From Saprospiraceae bacterium (GTDB lineage: Bacteria; Bacteroidota; Bacteroidia; Chitinophagales; Saprospiraceae): a stretch of DNA of 64,000 bases. The position numbers and the translations under genes were made by a program. Positions 36,072 through 46,060 of this stretch are shown here, piece after piece. The notes under the pieces are model-generated. The model made no database searches, was not told the origin of the DNA, and worked only from the letters and a program-made list of their open reading frames with translations. How positions within the stretch are numbered: position 1 is the stretch's first letter; each line of letters starts with the position of its first letter. The stretch lies in the NCBI GenBank assembly GCA_013001975.1, contig JABDKX010000140.1:39602-103601 (forward strand), given 5' to 3'.

Positions 36072-37118
36072 ATGAAAAAAGAAGTTCGAATAGCATTATT
36101 GGCCATTATTACACTGGCTGTGAGTATTTGGGGATTTAAATTTATCTCTGGAAAAAACTTATTCAGTGGTGACAAGATTTACTATGCCATATATGAAGAT
36201 GTTCAGGATGTAAATACCGCAACCCCTGTTCAAATCAATGGTTTTGAAGTTGGTACTGTTATATCAATTCTACCAGAACCAGATGATATTAAGAAAATCA
36301 GAGTTGGTTTTACTGTCAAAGAACAAGTAAAGATTCCCAAAAGATCTGTTGCTAAATTAATGGCAACAGGGCCATTAGGAGGGAAAAGGATTGAATTGGT
36401 TTTTGATAAAATGTGCAATGGTGCTGATTGCGCTCCTAATAAATCAGTTATTACTGGTGAAACCATCGGTCTACTGGGATCGATTGTATCTCAGAAAGAA
36501 CTTGATCAGAAAATACAAACGCTTACTGGTTCCATTGATGAAACTATTGGGGATCTTGGAGATCCAAATTCTACAGATGCTGTCGATGTAGCTGTTCGAA
36601 ATTTAGCTGCTTCACTTGAGAATTTCGCTTCTATTTCAAGCAAAATGGAACGCCTAATGGCACGGTCATCGGTAAACATGGAAAATGCATTATCAAATAT
36701 TGCAACTTTATCTGAATCTTTAGTTGTTAGCAATGAAAAGTTAAATACGATGCTTGACAATGTTAATATCATAACAGAAGATTTATCAAAGGTTAAACTT
36801 TCGGAAACTATAACAAAAACAGATGGGACTATAGCTCAAGCTGAATCAAGTTTGAAATCTGTTGAAACGACAATGGATCAAGCAAATGTTACTTTACAAG
36901 AATTAACAAACATCCTGTCTGAGATGAATGATAAGGACAATTCTATTGGCATGCTTTTAAACGACAAAGAATTGTACAACAATCTTGAGCTAACGACAAA
37001 GAATATGAATTTGTTATTACAAGATATCAGATTAAACCCTAGGAGATATTTTAAATTATTTGGGAAGAAAGTTCCTGCTTATGAATATCCTGAATCGGAT
37101 CCAGCTAAAGGAAAGTAA
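36072..37118 (+). CDS. mlaD: MCE/MlaD-family lipid-transport protein
   Basis: 348 residues. An N-terminal membrane helix (IALLAIITLAVSIWGFKFI) is followed by one MCE domain (about 35-125, YEDVQDVNTATPVQINGFEV, PLGGKRIELVF). A long helical coiled region follows (about 140-330). MCE proteins form hexameric rings that move phospholipids between the inner and outer membranes, normally with an ATPase/permease pair (MlaEF). Those genes are not adjacent here. It diverges from lptD, so the 260-bp gap probably holds both promoters. Confidence 0.85.
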   Translation: MKKEVRIALLAIITLAVSIWGFKFISGKNLFSGDKIYYAIYEDVQDVNTATPVQINGFEVGTVISILPEPDDIKKIRVGFTVKEQVKIPKRSVAKLMATGPLGGKRIELVFDKMCNGADCAPNKSVITGETIGLLGSIVSQKELDQKIQTLTGSIDETIGDLGDPNSTDAVDVAVRNLAASLENFASISSKMERLMARSSVNMENALSNIATLSESLVVSNEKLNTMLDNVNIITEDLSKVKLSETITKTDGTIAQAESSLKSVETTMDQANVTLQELTNILSEMNDKDNSIGMLLNDKELYNNLELTTKNMNLLLQDIRLNPRRYFKLFGKKVPAYEYPESDPAKGK

Positions 37119-37150
37119 GGGTTCTTAATCAGAAGTTAACATTTTGGAAT

Positions 37151-37190
37151 AAAAAAAGACCGAATAATTTACTTATTCGATCTTTTAATT
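37151..37190. terminator. bidirectional terminator between mlaD and rpsT
   Basis: AGACCGAATAA / TTATTCGATCT (one mismatch) with a five-base loop. An A-run precedes it and TTTTAATT follows, so it can act in both directions for the convergent mlaD and rpsT genes. Confidence 0.8.
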
Positions 37191-37210
37191 CTGGTTTATG
37201 ATACCGTCTG

Positions 37211-37465
37211 CTATCCTAAAGCGTTGACAAACTTTGTCAATTTACTCTTTAAATTCGCAGATTTATTTTTGTGCCAGTTACCATTTTTTGCAAGACGATC
37301 AATCATGCTTACAACTTTAGGTAAAAAAGCCGACGCTTCAGACTTTTCAGTCATCTCTCTTAATTTAGCAATTGCTGTTCTTGCAGACTTCTTATAATAT
37401 CTGTTATGAAGCCTTTTTTTAGCGTCTTGTCTTATTCTTTTCTTAGATGATGCGTGTTGTGCCAT
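37211..37465 (-). CDS. rpsT: 30S ribosomal protein S20
   Basis: 84 residues, basic and helical. MAQHASSKKRIRQDAKKRLHNRYYKKSARTAI-type opening and the K-K-R pattern match S20; the C-terminal region contains MIDRLAKNGNWHKNKSANLK. It binds 16S rRNA in the small subunit. A well-formed promoter lies 24-51 bp upstream and a shared terminator 20 bp downstream, so it is a single-gene unit. Confidence 0.95.
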   Translation of the reverse strand: MAQHASSKKRIRQDAKKRLHNRYYKKSARTAIAKLREMTEKSEASAFLPKVVSMIDRLAKNGNWHKNKSANLKSKLTKFVNALG

Positions 37466-37488
37466 TATCTCTTAATAATTTTGGATTG

Positions 37489-37516
37489 CAAAAGTAGTAT
37501 TTTTTATAATATCAAA
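37489..37516 (-). promoter_or_regulatory. promoter of rpsT
   Basis: On the minus strand TTTG (37513-37516), a 16-bp spacer and TACTTTTG (37489-37496) match the Bacteroidota -33/-7 elements. The ATG of rpsT is 24 bp downstream. Confidence 0.65.
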
Positions 37517-37739
37517 CATAAAAATGTCATAATTTCATTTAATATTTACGCTAGAAATTAGGCATAAGCTTTGCTTTACTAGTTTGATTAAATGGCTTAG
37601 CCAAAGTTAAAATAATAAAAATATTTTGGATTGAAAGATTAATCGTTGATTCAAAAGATAATACATATTAAAAATAATTATATACTTAGTTACTTTTCTA
37701 TTTCAAAAGAAAATCCAAAAAGGTTAAATAGGCAACAGA

Positions 37740-40499
37740 ATGAAAGATTATTCATACGTTTTTAATGCACATCCGAGTTTTATTGATGACATGTATAGCA
37801 AATATGCCAAAGATCCGTCATCTGTAGACGATGGTTGGCGGTTATTTTTTGAAGGATTCGAGTTTGGAAATCATTCTGATGTATCAAATGATGCACCAAA
37901 TGGATCTGCTTCTGCAACTCAAGCAGGAATTACTCCAAGCTCAAGCAAGGAATTTGGTGTTTTATCGATAATCCATGGATTTAGAGATCGTGGCCATCTC
38001 TTATCGACGACCAATCCTATACGTGAAAGAAGAGACAGAAAGCCTCACCTTAACTTAAATGACTATAATTTAGATGAAAGTGATCTTCAAAAGACATTTG
38101 CTGCTGGAGCTGAAATTGGTCTTCCAAACGCCAAACTAGAAGACATTATTGAGCGATGTAAATCAATTTATGCTGGTAATATAGGATTTGAATATGCACA
38201 CATTGAAAATCGTGAAAAACGATTGTGGTTGAGAGACAAAATTGAAAACAGAACTTTAGATGGCAGTTTTGGACTTAGTTTGGAAACCAAGAAAAGAATC
38301 TTAGAAAAACTTAATGGTGCTGTTGTTTTTGAGAAATTCCTACATACAAAATATGTTGGTCAGAAAAGGTTCTCTTTAGAAGGAGGTGAATCTACTATTG
38401 CTGCCTTAGATGCCATAATTAATAAGGCATCGGAAAATAAAGTTGAAGAAGTCGTTATTGGAATGGCACATAGAGGCCGATTAAATGTACTTGCCAATAT
38501 TATGGGCAAAACATACGAACATATCTTTAATGAATTTGAAGGCAACTCTATTCCAGATCAAAGTTTTGGCGATGGAGACGTAAAATACCACTTAGGTTAT
38601 TCTTCTCAAGTTCAAGCTAAAGGAGATAAAAAAACCTTTTTAAAATTAGCACCTAACCCTTCCCATCTCGAAGCTGTAAATCCAGTAGTTGAAGGATTTT
38701 CTCGTGCAAAGGCTGATATTCTTTATGATTCTGATTATGATAAAATTCTGCCAATATTAATACACGGTGATGCAGCCGTTGCTGGTCAAGGTGTTGTCTA
38801 CGAAGTTGTTCAAATGAGTCAACTTGAAGGATATTACACCGGTGGAAGCATTCATTTTATAATTAATAACCAAATTGGTTTTACTACTGATTTTGAAGAT
38901 GCACGATCTTCAACTTATTGCACAGCAGCAGCATCATTGGTTCAAGCGCCTGTATTCCATGTCAATGGTGATGACCCAGAAGCAGTTGTCTTTGCTTGTG
39001 AAGTTGCGACAGAGTACAGACAAAAATTCAATAATGATGTGTTTATCGATATGGTATGTTATAGAAGACATGGCCATAATGAGGGAGATGATCCGAAGTT
39101 CACACAGCCTGAAATGTACAAGTATATAAATGCACATGTGAATCCACGAGAGATGTATGTTAAAAAGCTTTTGAAAAGAGGCGAAGTTGAAGTTAAGTTG
39201 GCGGAGGAATTAGAAAAGAAATTCTGGAATTTATTACAAGACAGATTAAATCTAGTCAAAGAAAAAGATCTTCCTTATAAACTTCAAAAATCTGAGGAAG
39301 CATGGGAGAAAATCAGTTTTAATTTTAATGAAGCCGATTTTCAATCTTCTCCAGAAACAGGAATAGCGGAAACAAAAATTACTAAAATATTAAACCATTT
39401 ATCTAAAGTTCCGGACGGTTTAAAGCCATTATCGAAAGTCAATCGTTTGATGAAAAACACAAACAAATTGATTGATAAAGGTACGCTGGATTGGGCATTG
39501 GCTGAATTACTTGCTTATGGTTCAATTTTGCTTGAAAACAGGAATGTCAGAATGAGTGGTCAAGATGTCAAAAGAGGTACCTTTTCACACAGACATATGA
39601 TATTTAGAGATGCTGAAAACTATACTCATGTCAACAGATTAGATGACATTGCTGATAAGCAAGGAAAGATGATGATTTATAATAGTTTATTATCTGAATT
39701 TGCTGTTCTTGGATTTGAATATGGTTACTCTTTAGCTAGTCCAAACACATTGGTGCTTTGGGAAGCACAATTTGGTGATTTTGCCAACGGTGCACAAACA
39801 ATGGTAGATCAATTTATCACTGCGGCAGAAAGTAAATGGCAAAGGATGAGTGGACTGGTGATGTTATTGCCTCATGGCTATGAAGGCCAAGGTCCTGAAC
39901 ATTCAAGTGCGCGTTTAGAGAGATATTTACAAAGTACCGCAGAAGCCAACATTTCAGTTGTGAATATGACAACGCCGGCAAACTTGTTTCATGCATTGAG
40001 AAGACAACTTTCAAGAAATACACGTAAGCCATTGATTGTGATGTCGCCAAAATCAATGTTAAGACATCCATTGGCAGTTTCAAAAATTGATGCATTCACA
40101 ACTTCGACTAAATTTCAAGAAGTCATTGATGACGAAACAGCTAAAGCAAAAGATATCGACAGGTTATTGATTTGTTCTGGAAAACTATATTATGATTTGT
40201 ACAAAGCAAGAGAAGAGCACAAACTGAATAATATAGCTATTGTTAGAATTGAACAACTATATCCATTCCCTGAAATTCAGATTAATGAAATTTTGAAAAA
40301 ATATAAATCTGCAGAAAAGTTTTGGGTTCAGGAAGAATCTAAAAACATGGGTTCTTGGGATTTCTTAATGCGTTATTGGAGAAGATCAGATATTGAATTA
40401 ATATCAAGAGGGAGTGCAGCAAGTCCGGCAACCGGATTTAAAAAGATACATGAAGAACAGCAGGCTGAAATCATCAATCAAGCTATGGGATTAAAGTAA
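37740..40499 (+). CDS. sucA: 2-oxoglutarate dehydrogenase E1 component
   Basis: 919 residues, close to the 933 of E. coli SucA. The N-terminal E1o region (YVFNAHPSFIDDMYSKYAKD, GFRDRGHLLSTTNPI) is followed by the thiamine-diphosphate domain (VVIGMAHRGRLNVLANIMGK, PILIHGDAAVAGQGVVYE, HGHNEGDDPKFTQP). The transketolase-like C-terminal domain contains GTFSHRHMI and LLPHGYEGQGPEHSSARLER. It decarboxylates 2-oxoglutarate in the TCA cycle. The partner E2 gene (sucB), often next to it, is not here; a convergent barrel-protein gene follows after 25 bp. Confidence 0.96.
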   Translation: MKDYSYVFNAHPSFIDDMYSKYAKDPSSVDDGWRLFFEGFEFGNHSDVSNDAPNGSASATQAGITPSSSKEFGVLSIIHGFRDRGHLLSTTNPIRERRDRKPHLNLNDYNLDESDLQKTFAAGAEIGLPNAKLEDIIERCKSIYAGNIGFEYAHIENREKRLWLRDKIENRTLDGSFGLSLETKKRILEKLNGAVVFEKFLHTKYVGQKRFSLEGGESTIAALDAIINKASENKVEEVVIGMAHRGRLNVLANIMGKTYEHIFNEFEGNSIPDQSFGDGDVKYHLGYSSQVQAKGDKKTFLKLAPNPSHLEAVNPVVEGFSRAKADILYDSDYDKILPILIHGDAAVAGQGVVYEVVQMSQLEGYYTGGSIHFIINNQIGFTTDFEDARSSTYCTAAASLVQAPVFHVNGDDPEAVVFACEVATEYRQKFNNDVFIDMVCYRRHGHNEGDDPKFTQPEMYKYINAHVNPREMYVKKLLKRGEVEVKLAEELEKKFWNLLQDRLNLVKEKDLPYKLQKSEEAWEKISFNFNEADFQSSPETGIAETKITKILNHLSKVPDGLKPLSKVNRLMKNTNKLIDKGTLDWALAELLAYGSILLENRNVRMSGQDVKRGTFSHRHMIFRDAENYTHVNRLDDIADKQGKMMIYNSLLSEFAVLGFEYGYSLASPNTLVLWEAQFGDFANGAQTMVDQFITAAESKWQRMSGLVMLLPHGYEGQGPEHSSARLERYLQSTAEANISVVNMTTPANLFHALRRQLSRNTRKPLIVMSPKSMLRHPLAVSKIDAFTTSTKFQEVIDDETAKAKDIDRLLICSGKLYYDLYKAREEHKLNNIAIVRIEQLYPFPEIQINEILKKYKSAEKFWVQEESKNMGSWDFLMRYWRRSDIELISRGSAASPATGFKKIHEEQQAEIINQAMGLK

Positions 40500-40524
40500 G
40501 TTTGAGAGGTAAAATTAACTCAAA

Positions 40525-41205
40525 CTACTGACGGCCATTATAAAAAATGAAACTGATTCCAATCATTTTAAATGAATCGGAAGCGTTAGAATCTGCAGGT
40601 AATTTAAGTTCGTTTCTTAGTGAACTTAAATTAATATCTGACAAAGGAATTTGAATAAAAGGCTGGATAGCAAAGCTGACAGTTTTTTTACTTTGAAAGT
40701 AGATGGACAAATTTATCCTAGTAAATAATTGATGCTGACTGACTACTGTTTCTTTAAACTCAGAACCACCAATTCTGTCTTTTATTTTCACTTTGTTTGT
40801 TCCTATGCCTACGCCTAAGCCATATCTATCGAAAAGGCTTTGATAAGAAATGTAATATTGATTAAAAGAATAAAACAACTCTTGCCTAAACAAATCAGTT
40901 TCATTGATTTCACCAATAGCTTTTGTTGACTTAGCAAGATTTGCCCAACTCAGTTCAATGGCACTGTTTTCGCTAAATTTCAATCGCAAACCAACATCTA
41001 TCCCATGAATTGACTTTAATCCTTTAAATGGAATTGATAATGAATCTGACAACTCTGCTGATTTGATCTCATTAAACTCCGCTAAAATATCGTTGTTATC
41101 GCCTACATTTAAAATGCCAAGACCATAGCCAATTTTCACATTTATTTGGCTAAATGCAGCAACAGCAATTAATAAGAAAATCGAAGTATAAAAGAATCTA
41201 ACCAT
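40525..41205 (-). CDS. small outer-membrane beta-barrel protein, unknown
   Basis: 226 residues. A signal peptide (FFYTSIFLLIAVAAFSQ) is followed by alternating strands (INVKIGYGLGILNVG, SIHGIDVGLRLKFSENSAIEL, LFTRINLSIYFQSKKTVSFA) and an aromatic-ending C-terminus (MIGISFIFYNGRQ). The pattern is that of a small 8-10-stranded barrel of the PorT/OmpW-like size. Ligand and role unknown. It is divergent from the TMTC-like gene. Confidence 0.65.
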   Translation of the reverse strand: MVRFFYTSIFLLIAVAAFSQINVKIGYGLGILNVGDNNDILAEFNEIKSAELSDSLSIPFKGLKSIHGIDVGLRLKFSENSAIELSWANLAKSTKAIGEINETDLFRQELFYSFNQYYISYQSLFDRYGLGVGIGTNKVKIKDRIGGSEFKETVVSQHQLFTRINLSIYFQSKKTVSFAIQPFIQIPLSDINLSSLRNELKLPADSNASDSFKMIGISFIFYNGRQ

Positions 41206-41271
41206 TATAGTTTTTAGTTATGCTAAGCTAGTTATTTTTTTTACATTGTGATGACTAACGCAATCGTATTT

Positions 41272-43179
41272 ATGTCTAAAAAGTCGAAAAAAAACAAAGT
41301 AAAAACTGAAAGTGTCAAGCCAGTTAAAAAGAAGCTAAAGTTTAAATACACTCCGTTAGACACTAAGACCAACATCATTTTCCTTGGAATTTTTATTACG
41401 TTGGCTTTCCTTCTTTATTTTCAATGTTTACCATATGGGTATGTTTTAGATGATAAAATCGTACTTTCAGAAAACGCATTTACAAAAAAAGGGCTTGCTG
41501 GCATTCCTGAGTTATTTTCAACTGATAGTTTTCAAGGATATTTTGGTGAACAAAAAAAACTGGTTCAAGGTGGAAGGTACAGACCTTTGTCTCTTGTCAC
41601 ATTTGCAATTGAATATCAATTTTGGGGGCTCAATCCGAAGGTCAGTCATTTTGTAAATATTCTTATTTATGGATTCTCAGCTTTTATTGGGTTTATTACG
41701 TTGAGAAGATTATTTAATGAAAAGTCAAAAAAAATGAAAGCAGTTTATTCGATTTCATTTATGACTGCATTGTTGTTTTTAGTTCATCCTATCCACACTG
41801 AAGCTATTGCCAATATAAAAGGTAGGGATGAAATTATGGCATTTCTATTTAGTATGTTATCATTTTTATACTGCCTGAAATATTATGATCACAGGAAATT
41901 GGCACATCTCATTCTTGGTTTGGTGTTTTTCTTTTTAGGCATTTTTTCGAAAGAAAATACGATAACATTTTTAGCAGTTATTCCGTTTGGAATTTTGTTG
42001 TTTAGATATAATAAAGCGAAGAGACTTAATATTAAAAATCCTTTCAAACCTCTGCTTAAAATAAGCACTACCCTCTTTGCGTGTGTCATTGGATATTTGA
42101 TTATGAGATATCAAGTCATGGGTTACTTGCTCAATGAAAATCCTTCTACTGATTTGATGAACAATCCATTTTTAGGAATGACAGGTGTGCAAAAGTTTTC
42201 TACAATAATGTATACACTATTCGTATATCTAAAACTATCCATCATTCCGATTGCTTTAACGCACGACTATTATCCGTATCATATTCCGATTTCAACTCTC
42301 AGTGATATCATTGTTATCTTATCCATCATCTTGCATATTTTATTGATTGGGATCGCTATATTTTTTTACAAAAAAAGACCAAAGATTTGTTTTGCGATTG
42401 GCTTTTATTTCATTTGTTTATCTATTGTTTCCAATCTGGTTGTTGACGTAGGAACATTTATGAACGAGCGATTTATATTTACTGCTTCCTTAGGTCTTTG
42501 TTTGTTAATAGTCTTGCTAATTAAACGACTTTCAGCATTTATAAATAAGGACAATTTAACTTGGATACCATTAGCCATCTTGATGCCAGTAATTTTCCTT
42601 TACAGTTTTAAAACTTTAGACAGAGTCCCTGCGTGGGAAAATGAATTAAGTTTAAATCAAGCAGCCATTAAAGTTTCCAAAAACAGTGCCCGATCAAATT
42701 CATTTATGGCAACAGCCTTGTTTAATCATTATAAGACCACAACTTCAAGAGAAGAAAAAAATAAATTATTGGCTGAGGCAAAACCTTATGCTGACAGAGC
42801 AGTTGAGATATATCCAATGTATTTAAATGGTTATATAATGAAGACAGGCATTGCTGCTGAGCAATTTAAATATGATAGAGATCTTGACAAACTTTTGGCT
42901 ACATTTAAATCAGCAATTCGCTATCGTCCTGATGTAGATTATATTACCCAATACATGAAGTATCTCAACGGGAAATCTCAATATGAAGATCAATTAATTA
43001 ATTTCTATTTAGATGTAGGTGACAACCTTCTTTTCACTCAATTGAGAAATGATTCTTGGGCGGTCCACTATCTGCTTTTAGCTTTGGAAGTAAGACCAAG
43101 TGATCCACGAGTAAAGGCGGCGTTAGTAAAAGTATATACTGCAATGGGGCGTCCCAAAGACGCTGTAAAGTATAAATAA
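41272..43179 (+). CDS. TMTC-like GT-C glycosyltransferase with C-terminal TPR region
   Basis: About 635 residues from ATG 41272 (MSKKSKK...); an upstream GTG-ATG at 41248-41253 would add eight residues. A basic N-terminus is followed by about ten membrane helices. YVLDDKIVLSENA supplies the acidic pair typical of GT-C enzymes in the first loop. LVHPIHTEAIANIKGRDEIM closely matches the conserved HPxHTEAVAxxxGR segment of eukaryotic TMTC O-mannosyltransferases. The C-terminal ~150 residues are TPR-like helices. It probably uses a polyprenyl-phosphate sugar to glycosylate envelope proteins, an inference from the family. dprA follows after 59 bp. Confidence 0.75.
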   Translation: MSKKSKKNKVKTESVKPVKKKLKFKYTPLDTKTNIIFLGIFITLAFLLYFQCLPYGYVLDDKIVLSENAFTKKGLAGIPELFSTDSFQGYFGEQKKLVQGGRYRPLSLVTFAIEYQFWGLNPKVSHFVNILIYGFSAFIGFITLRRLFNEKSKKMKAVYSISFMTALLFLVHPIHTEAIANIKGRDEIMAFLFSMLSFLYCLKYYDHRKLAHLILGLVFFFLGIFSKENTITFLAVIPFGILLFRYNKAKRLNIKNPFKPLLKISTTLFACVIGYLIMRYQVMGYLLNENPSTDLMNNPFLGMTGVQKFSTIMYTLFVYLKLSIIPIALTHDYYPYHIPISTLSDIIVILSIILHILLIGIAIFFYKKRPKICFAIGFYFICLSIVSNLVVDVGTFMNERFIFTASLGLCLLIVLLIKRLSAFINKDNLTWIPLAILMPVIFLYSFKTLDRVPAWENELSLNQAAIKVSKNSARSNSFMATALFNHYKTTTSREEKNKLLAEAKPYADRAVEIYPMYLNGYIMKTGIAAEQFKYDRDLDKLLATFKSAIRYRPDVDYITQYMKYLNGKSQYEDQLINFYLDVGDNLLFTQLRNDSWAVHYLLLALEVRPSDPRVKAALVKVYTAMGRPKDAVKYK

Positions 43180-43238
43180 GTAAATTTTACTGTTTACTTA
43201 TCTGAAAAAAAATCATCATTGGTTGTAATCGGTATTCC

Positions 43239-44339
43239 ATGATGAGTGAACAAGAGATCATATATAAGTTAGCTTTAAGTTTTATTCCCAATATTGGTGC
43301 GGTAAATGCTAAAAACTTGATAAGCTATTTGGGAGGTATTGATAAAGTATTTTCAGCTACAAAATCTCAAATTCTTAAGATTCCTGGCATCGGTGAAAAG
43401 AAATATAATGATATTAGAAATAATGATGCGCTTCTATTAGCGGAACAAGAGTTTGAACGAATTAAAAAACTTGATCTTGATGTAATTTTCTATTTTGACG
43501 CCGCTTATCCACAGAGATTAAAACAACAAAACGATTGCCCTTTATTACTATATGCTTCAGGTAATATTGACTTCAACCCAAAAAGGACTGTGGCAGTAAT
43601 TGGTACACGATCTCCATCAATTTACGGACAATCCTTATGTGAAAAAATTATTGATGACTTACTCCAGTTTAATGTAACCATAATCAGTGGACTGGCATAT
43701 GGCATTGATACAATTGCACACAGATCCGCCATTAAAAATAAGATGCAAACGATTGGTATTTTAGGTAATGGCTTAAATGCTGTCTACCCTTCTTCCAATC
43801 ATAGTTTAGCACAAAAAATGAAATTAAATGGTGGTTTAATTTCTGAATATCCTATTGAAACAATTCCTGATCGTGAAAATTTCCCACGAAGAAATAGAAT
43901 TATAGCATCTATGTCGGATGTAGTCATCGTCGTTGAATCTGCTAGAAAAGGAGGATCATTCATAACAGCAGAATTTGCAAATAATTACAGCAAAGATGTA
44001 TTTGCAATCCCAGGTAGGTTAACAGATGTGGTGTCAGCAGGTTGTAACCATTTGATCAAAACACACAAAGCACATCTTTATACATCGATCGAAGACATCG
44101 CCTACATTAACAGATGGGATGCTAAACCAAAATCAAAGCAACTCAGTTTATTGTTAGATTTAACAGAAGAAGAAAAAACAATTTATCAGATACTGAAAGA
44201 GGAAAAAGTTGTAGGAATGGATACTTTATTATATAAGACACAACTGCAACTATCTATATTATCATCAACATTAATTAATCTAGAATTTAATGGATTAATT
44301 AAATCTTTACCTGGTAAAAAGTATATCTTAGGCGCTTAA
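43239..44339 (+). CDS. dprA: DNA-processing protein DprA
   Basis: 366 residues. An N-terminal HhH/SAM-like part (IPNIGAVNAKNLISYLGG, ILKIPGIGEKKY) is followed by the extended Rossmann fold. It contains VAVIGTRSPSIYGQ, IISGLAYGIDTIAH and FPRRNRIIASMSDVVIVVES. A C-terminal winged-helix (DML1-like) domain follows. DprA receives incoming single-stranded DNA and loads RecA on it during natural transformation. With comEC and the ComEA-like gene it makes a third competence function in the window, although 20 kb apart. Confidence 0.95.
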   Translation: MMSEQEIIYKLALSFIPNIGAVNAKNLISYLGGIDKVFSATKSQILKIPGIGEKKYNDIRNNDALLLAEQEFERIKKLDLDVIFYFDAAYPQRLKQQNDCPLLLYASGNIDFNPKRTVAVIGTRSPSIYGQSLCEKIIDDLLQFNVTIISGLAYGIDTIAHRSAIKNKMQTIGILGNGLNAVYPSSNHSLAQKMKLNGGLISEYPIETIPDRENFPRRNRIIASMSDVVIVVESARKGGSFITAEFANNYSKDVFAIPGRLTDVVSAGCNHLIKTHKAHLYTSIEDIAYINRWDAKPKSKQLSLLLDLTEEEKTIYQILKEEKVVGMDTLLYKTQLQLSILSSTLINLEFNGLIKSLPGKKYILGA

Positions 44340-44359
44340 TAAATTTCAAAAAAGAAAAG

Positions 44360-45499
44360 ATGAAGCAAATTCATTTGGCAATTCTTGTGATAATTACTTC
44401 TGGCTTAATTATTTCTGCTTGCAAAGTCAGGCAACCAGAGAATTTGAATACCCCAATAGAGTACAGATCAGATCAACAAAAAGAAAAGTTTGCTAAAAAC
44501 ATCATTTTATTGATTGGTGATGGCATGGGTATTGGTCAAATTTCCGCTGGAACATATCGCAATAACAACACATCAAATCTTGAAAAATTCTCTGTCGTTG
44601 GTATGCATAAACCAAGTTGTTATGACAAATTAATTACAGACTCTGCAGCTGCTGCAACCGCGTTTGCGTGTGGTGAAAAAACATATTACCAAGCCATTGC
44701 CGTTGATAAAGACACAATGCCAATTCAAACTATACTAGAGGAAGCTGAAACTAAAAATATGGCGACTGGTCTTGTGGCTACTTCAACAATAGTTCATGCG
44801 ACGCCAGCTTCATTTATTGCACATAATAAAAACAGACGCAATTATGAAGAGATTGCTTTGGACTTTTTAAATACAGACATTGAATATTTTGTAGGAGGTG
44901 GTAATAAGTTTTTTGCAAGGAGAACAACCGACACAAGAAATCTGGTGCAAGAGCTGACGAATAAAGGATATGTGATGGGTAATTATTTAAATGACTTTGG
45001 CACATTTAAAAATAAAATTCCTGAAAAAGGCAAGGTTGGCTATTTAACGGCTGACGATTCGCCGCTTCCTGTTTTATCTGGACGTGATTATCTGTCAGAT
45101 GCTTCGATCACTGGATTAGATTTTCTCAAAAGACAAAATGAAAATGGCTTTTTTATTATGATTGAAGGATCACAAATTGATTGGGGTGGTCATGCCAATA
45201 ATGCAGAATATATAATATCTGAATTTCTTGATTTTAATGAAGTCTTAGGCAATGTATTGGAATGGGCTGAAAAAGACGGTGAAACATTAGTTATTGTAAC
45301 CGCAGATCATGAAACGGGTGGTTTTACAATTGAACAAGAATCAAGAATGGATAGTTTGGTTACTTCGTTTACTTCAAAAAATCATAGTGGCGATTTTATC
45401 CCAGTTTTTGCGCATGGGCCAAAAGCTTCACTGTTTACTGGGTTATATGAAAATACGGAAATCTACCATCGGATGCGACAAGCATATGGTTGGAAATAG
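44360..45499 (+). CDS. alkaline phosphatase, predicted lipoprotein
   Basis: 379 residues. The signal ends in the lipobox IISAC, so C21 is the probable lipidation site. The metal and active-site motifs are complete: IGDGMG (D54), TDSAAAATAFACGE (nucleophile S95), the metal-ligand segments IEGSQIDWGGHANN and TADHETGGF, and a C-terminal histidine in SKNHSGDFIPVFAHG. It would release phosphate from esters in the periplasm or at the outer membrane. It starts 20 bp after dprA and may be co-transcribed. Its stop is eight bases from the convergent tag stop. Confidence 0.93.
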   Translation: MKQIHLAILVIITSGLIISACKVRQPENLNTPIEYRSDQQKEKFAKNIILLIGDGMGIGQISAGTYRNNNTSNLEKFSVVGMHKPSCYDKLITDSAAAATAFACGEKTYYQAIAVDKDTMPIQTILEEAETKNMATGLVATSTIVHATPASFIAHNKNRRNYEEIALDFLNTDIEYFVGGGNKFFARRTTDTRNLVQELTNKGYVMGNYLNDFGTFKNKIPEKGKVGYLTADDSPLPVLSGRDYLSDASITGLDFLKRQNENGFFIMIEGSQIDWGGHANNAEYIISEFLDFNEVLGNVLEWAEKDGETLVIVTADHETGGFTIEQESRMDSLVTSFTSKNHSGDFIPVFAHGPKASLFTGLYENTEIYHRMRQAYGWK

Positions 45500-45507
45500 A
45501 AAGATTT

Positions 45508-46059
45508 TTATCGCTTTTTAAAACAAGAAGATATATGATCATCAACCATGCCAATGGCTTGCATATAAGCATATATAATTGTTGGACCAACGAATTTAAA
45601 TCCTTTCTTTTTTAAGTCTTTACTAATCTTTTTTGACAGTGCTGTTTCAGCTGGAATTTGGTTGATTGTTTTCCAATTGTTGATAATAGGTTTACCATCG
45701 ACAAAGTTCCAAAGATAATCCTTCAGTGTTAGACCTTCGTCAAGCATATTTAAATACAATTTCGCATTTGTCACAACTGCATTGACTTTCAATTTATTCC
45801 TAATGATACCAGGATTTTGCAATAATTTATCAATCTTTTTATCAGAAAAACTGGCAATTTTTTTTGCATCCCAATTAGAGAAAGCCTTAGAATAATTATC
45901 CTTTTTCTTTAATATCGTATACCAACTTAATCCTGCTTGAGCACCTTCAAGATTTAAATATTCAAAAAGTTTTTGATCATCGAATTCTGGAACACCCCAC
46001 ACATTATCATGATAATCAATATAAAGTTGATCTTTCAAACACCAATCACAACGCTTCAT
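45508..46059 (-). CDS. tag: DNA-3-methyladenine glycosylase I
   Basis: 183 residues. The zinc ligands C4, H17, H175 and C179 sit at the same positions as in E. coli Tag (MKRCDWC..., HDNVWG, DDHISSC). VPEFDDQKLFEYLNLEGAQAGLSW is the conserved core, with the catalytic glutamate in LEGAQ. The enzyme removes 3-methyladenine from DNA. It directly follows the methyltransferase gene (one base between them) on the minus strand. Confidence 0.96.
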   Translation of the reverse strand: MKRCDWCLKDQLYIDYHDNVWGVPEFDDQKLFEYLNLEGAQAGLSWYTILKKKDNYSKAFSNWDAKKIASFSDKKIDKLLQNPGIIRNKLKVNAVVTNAKLYLNMLDEGLTLKDYLWNFVDGKPIINNWKTINQIPAETALSKKISKDLKKKGFKFVGPTIIYAYMQAIGMVDDHISSCFKKR

Positions 46060-46060
46060 A

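Noticed and set aside
40501..40524. TTTGAG ... CTCAAA inverted repeat after sucA
   Set aside because: Only six base pairs and no T-run on either side, too weak to call a terminator.
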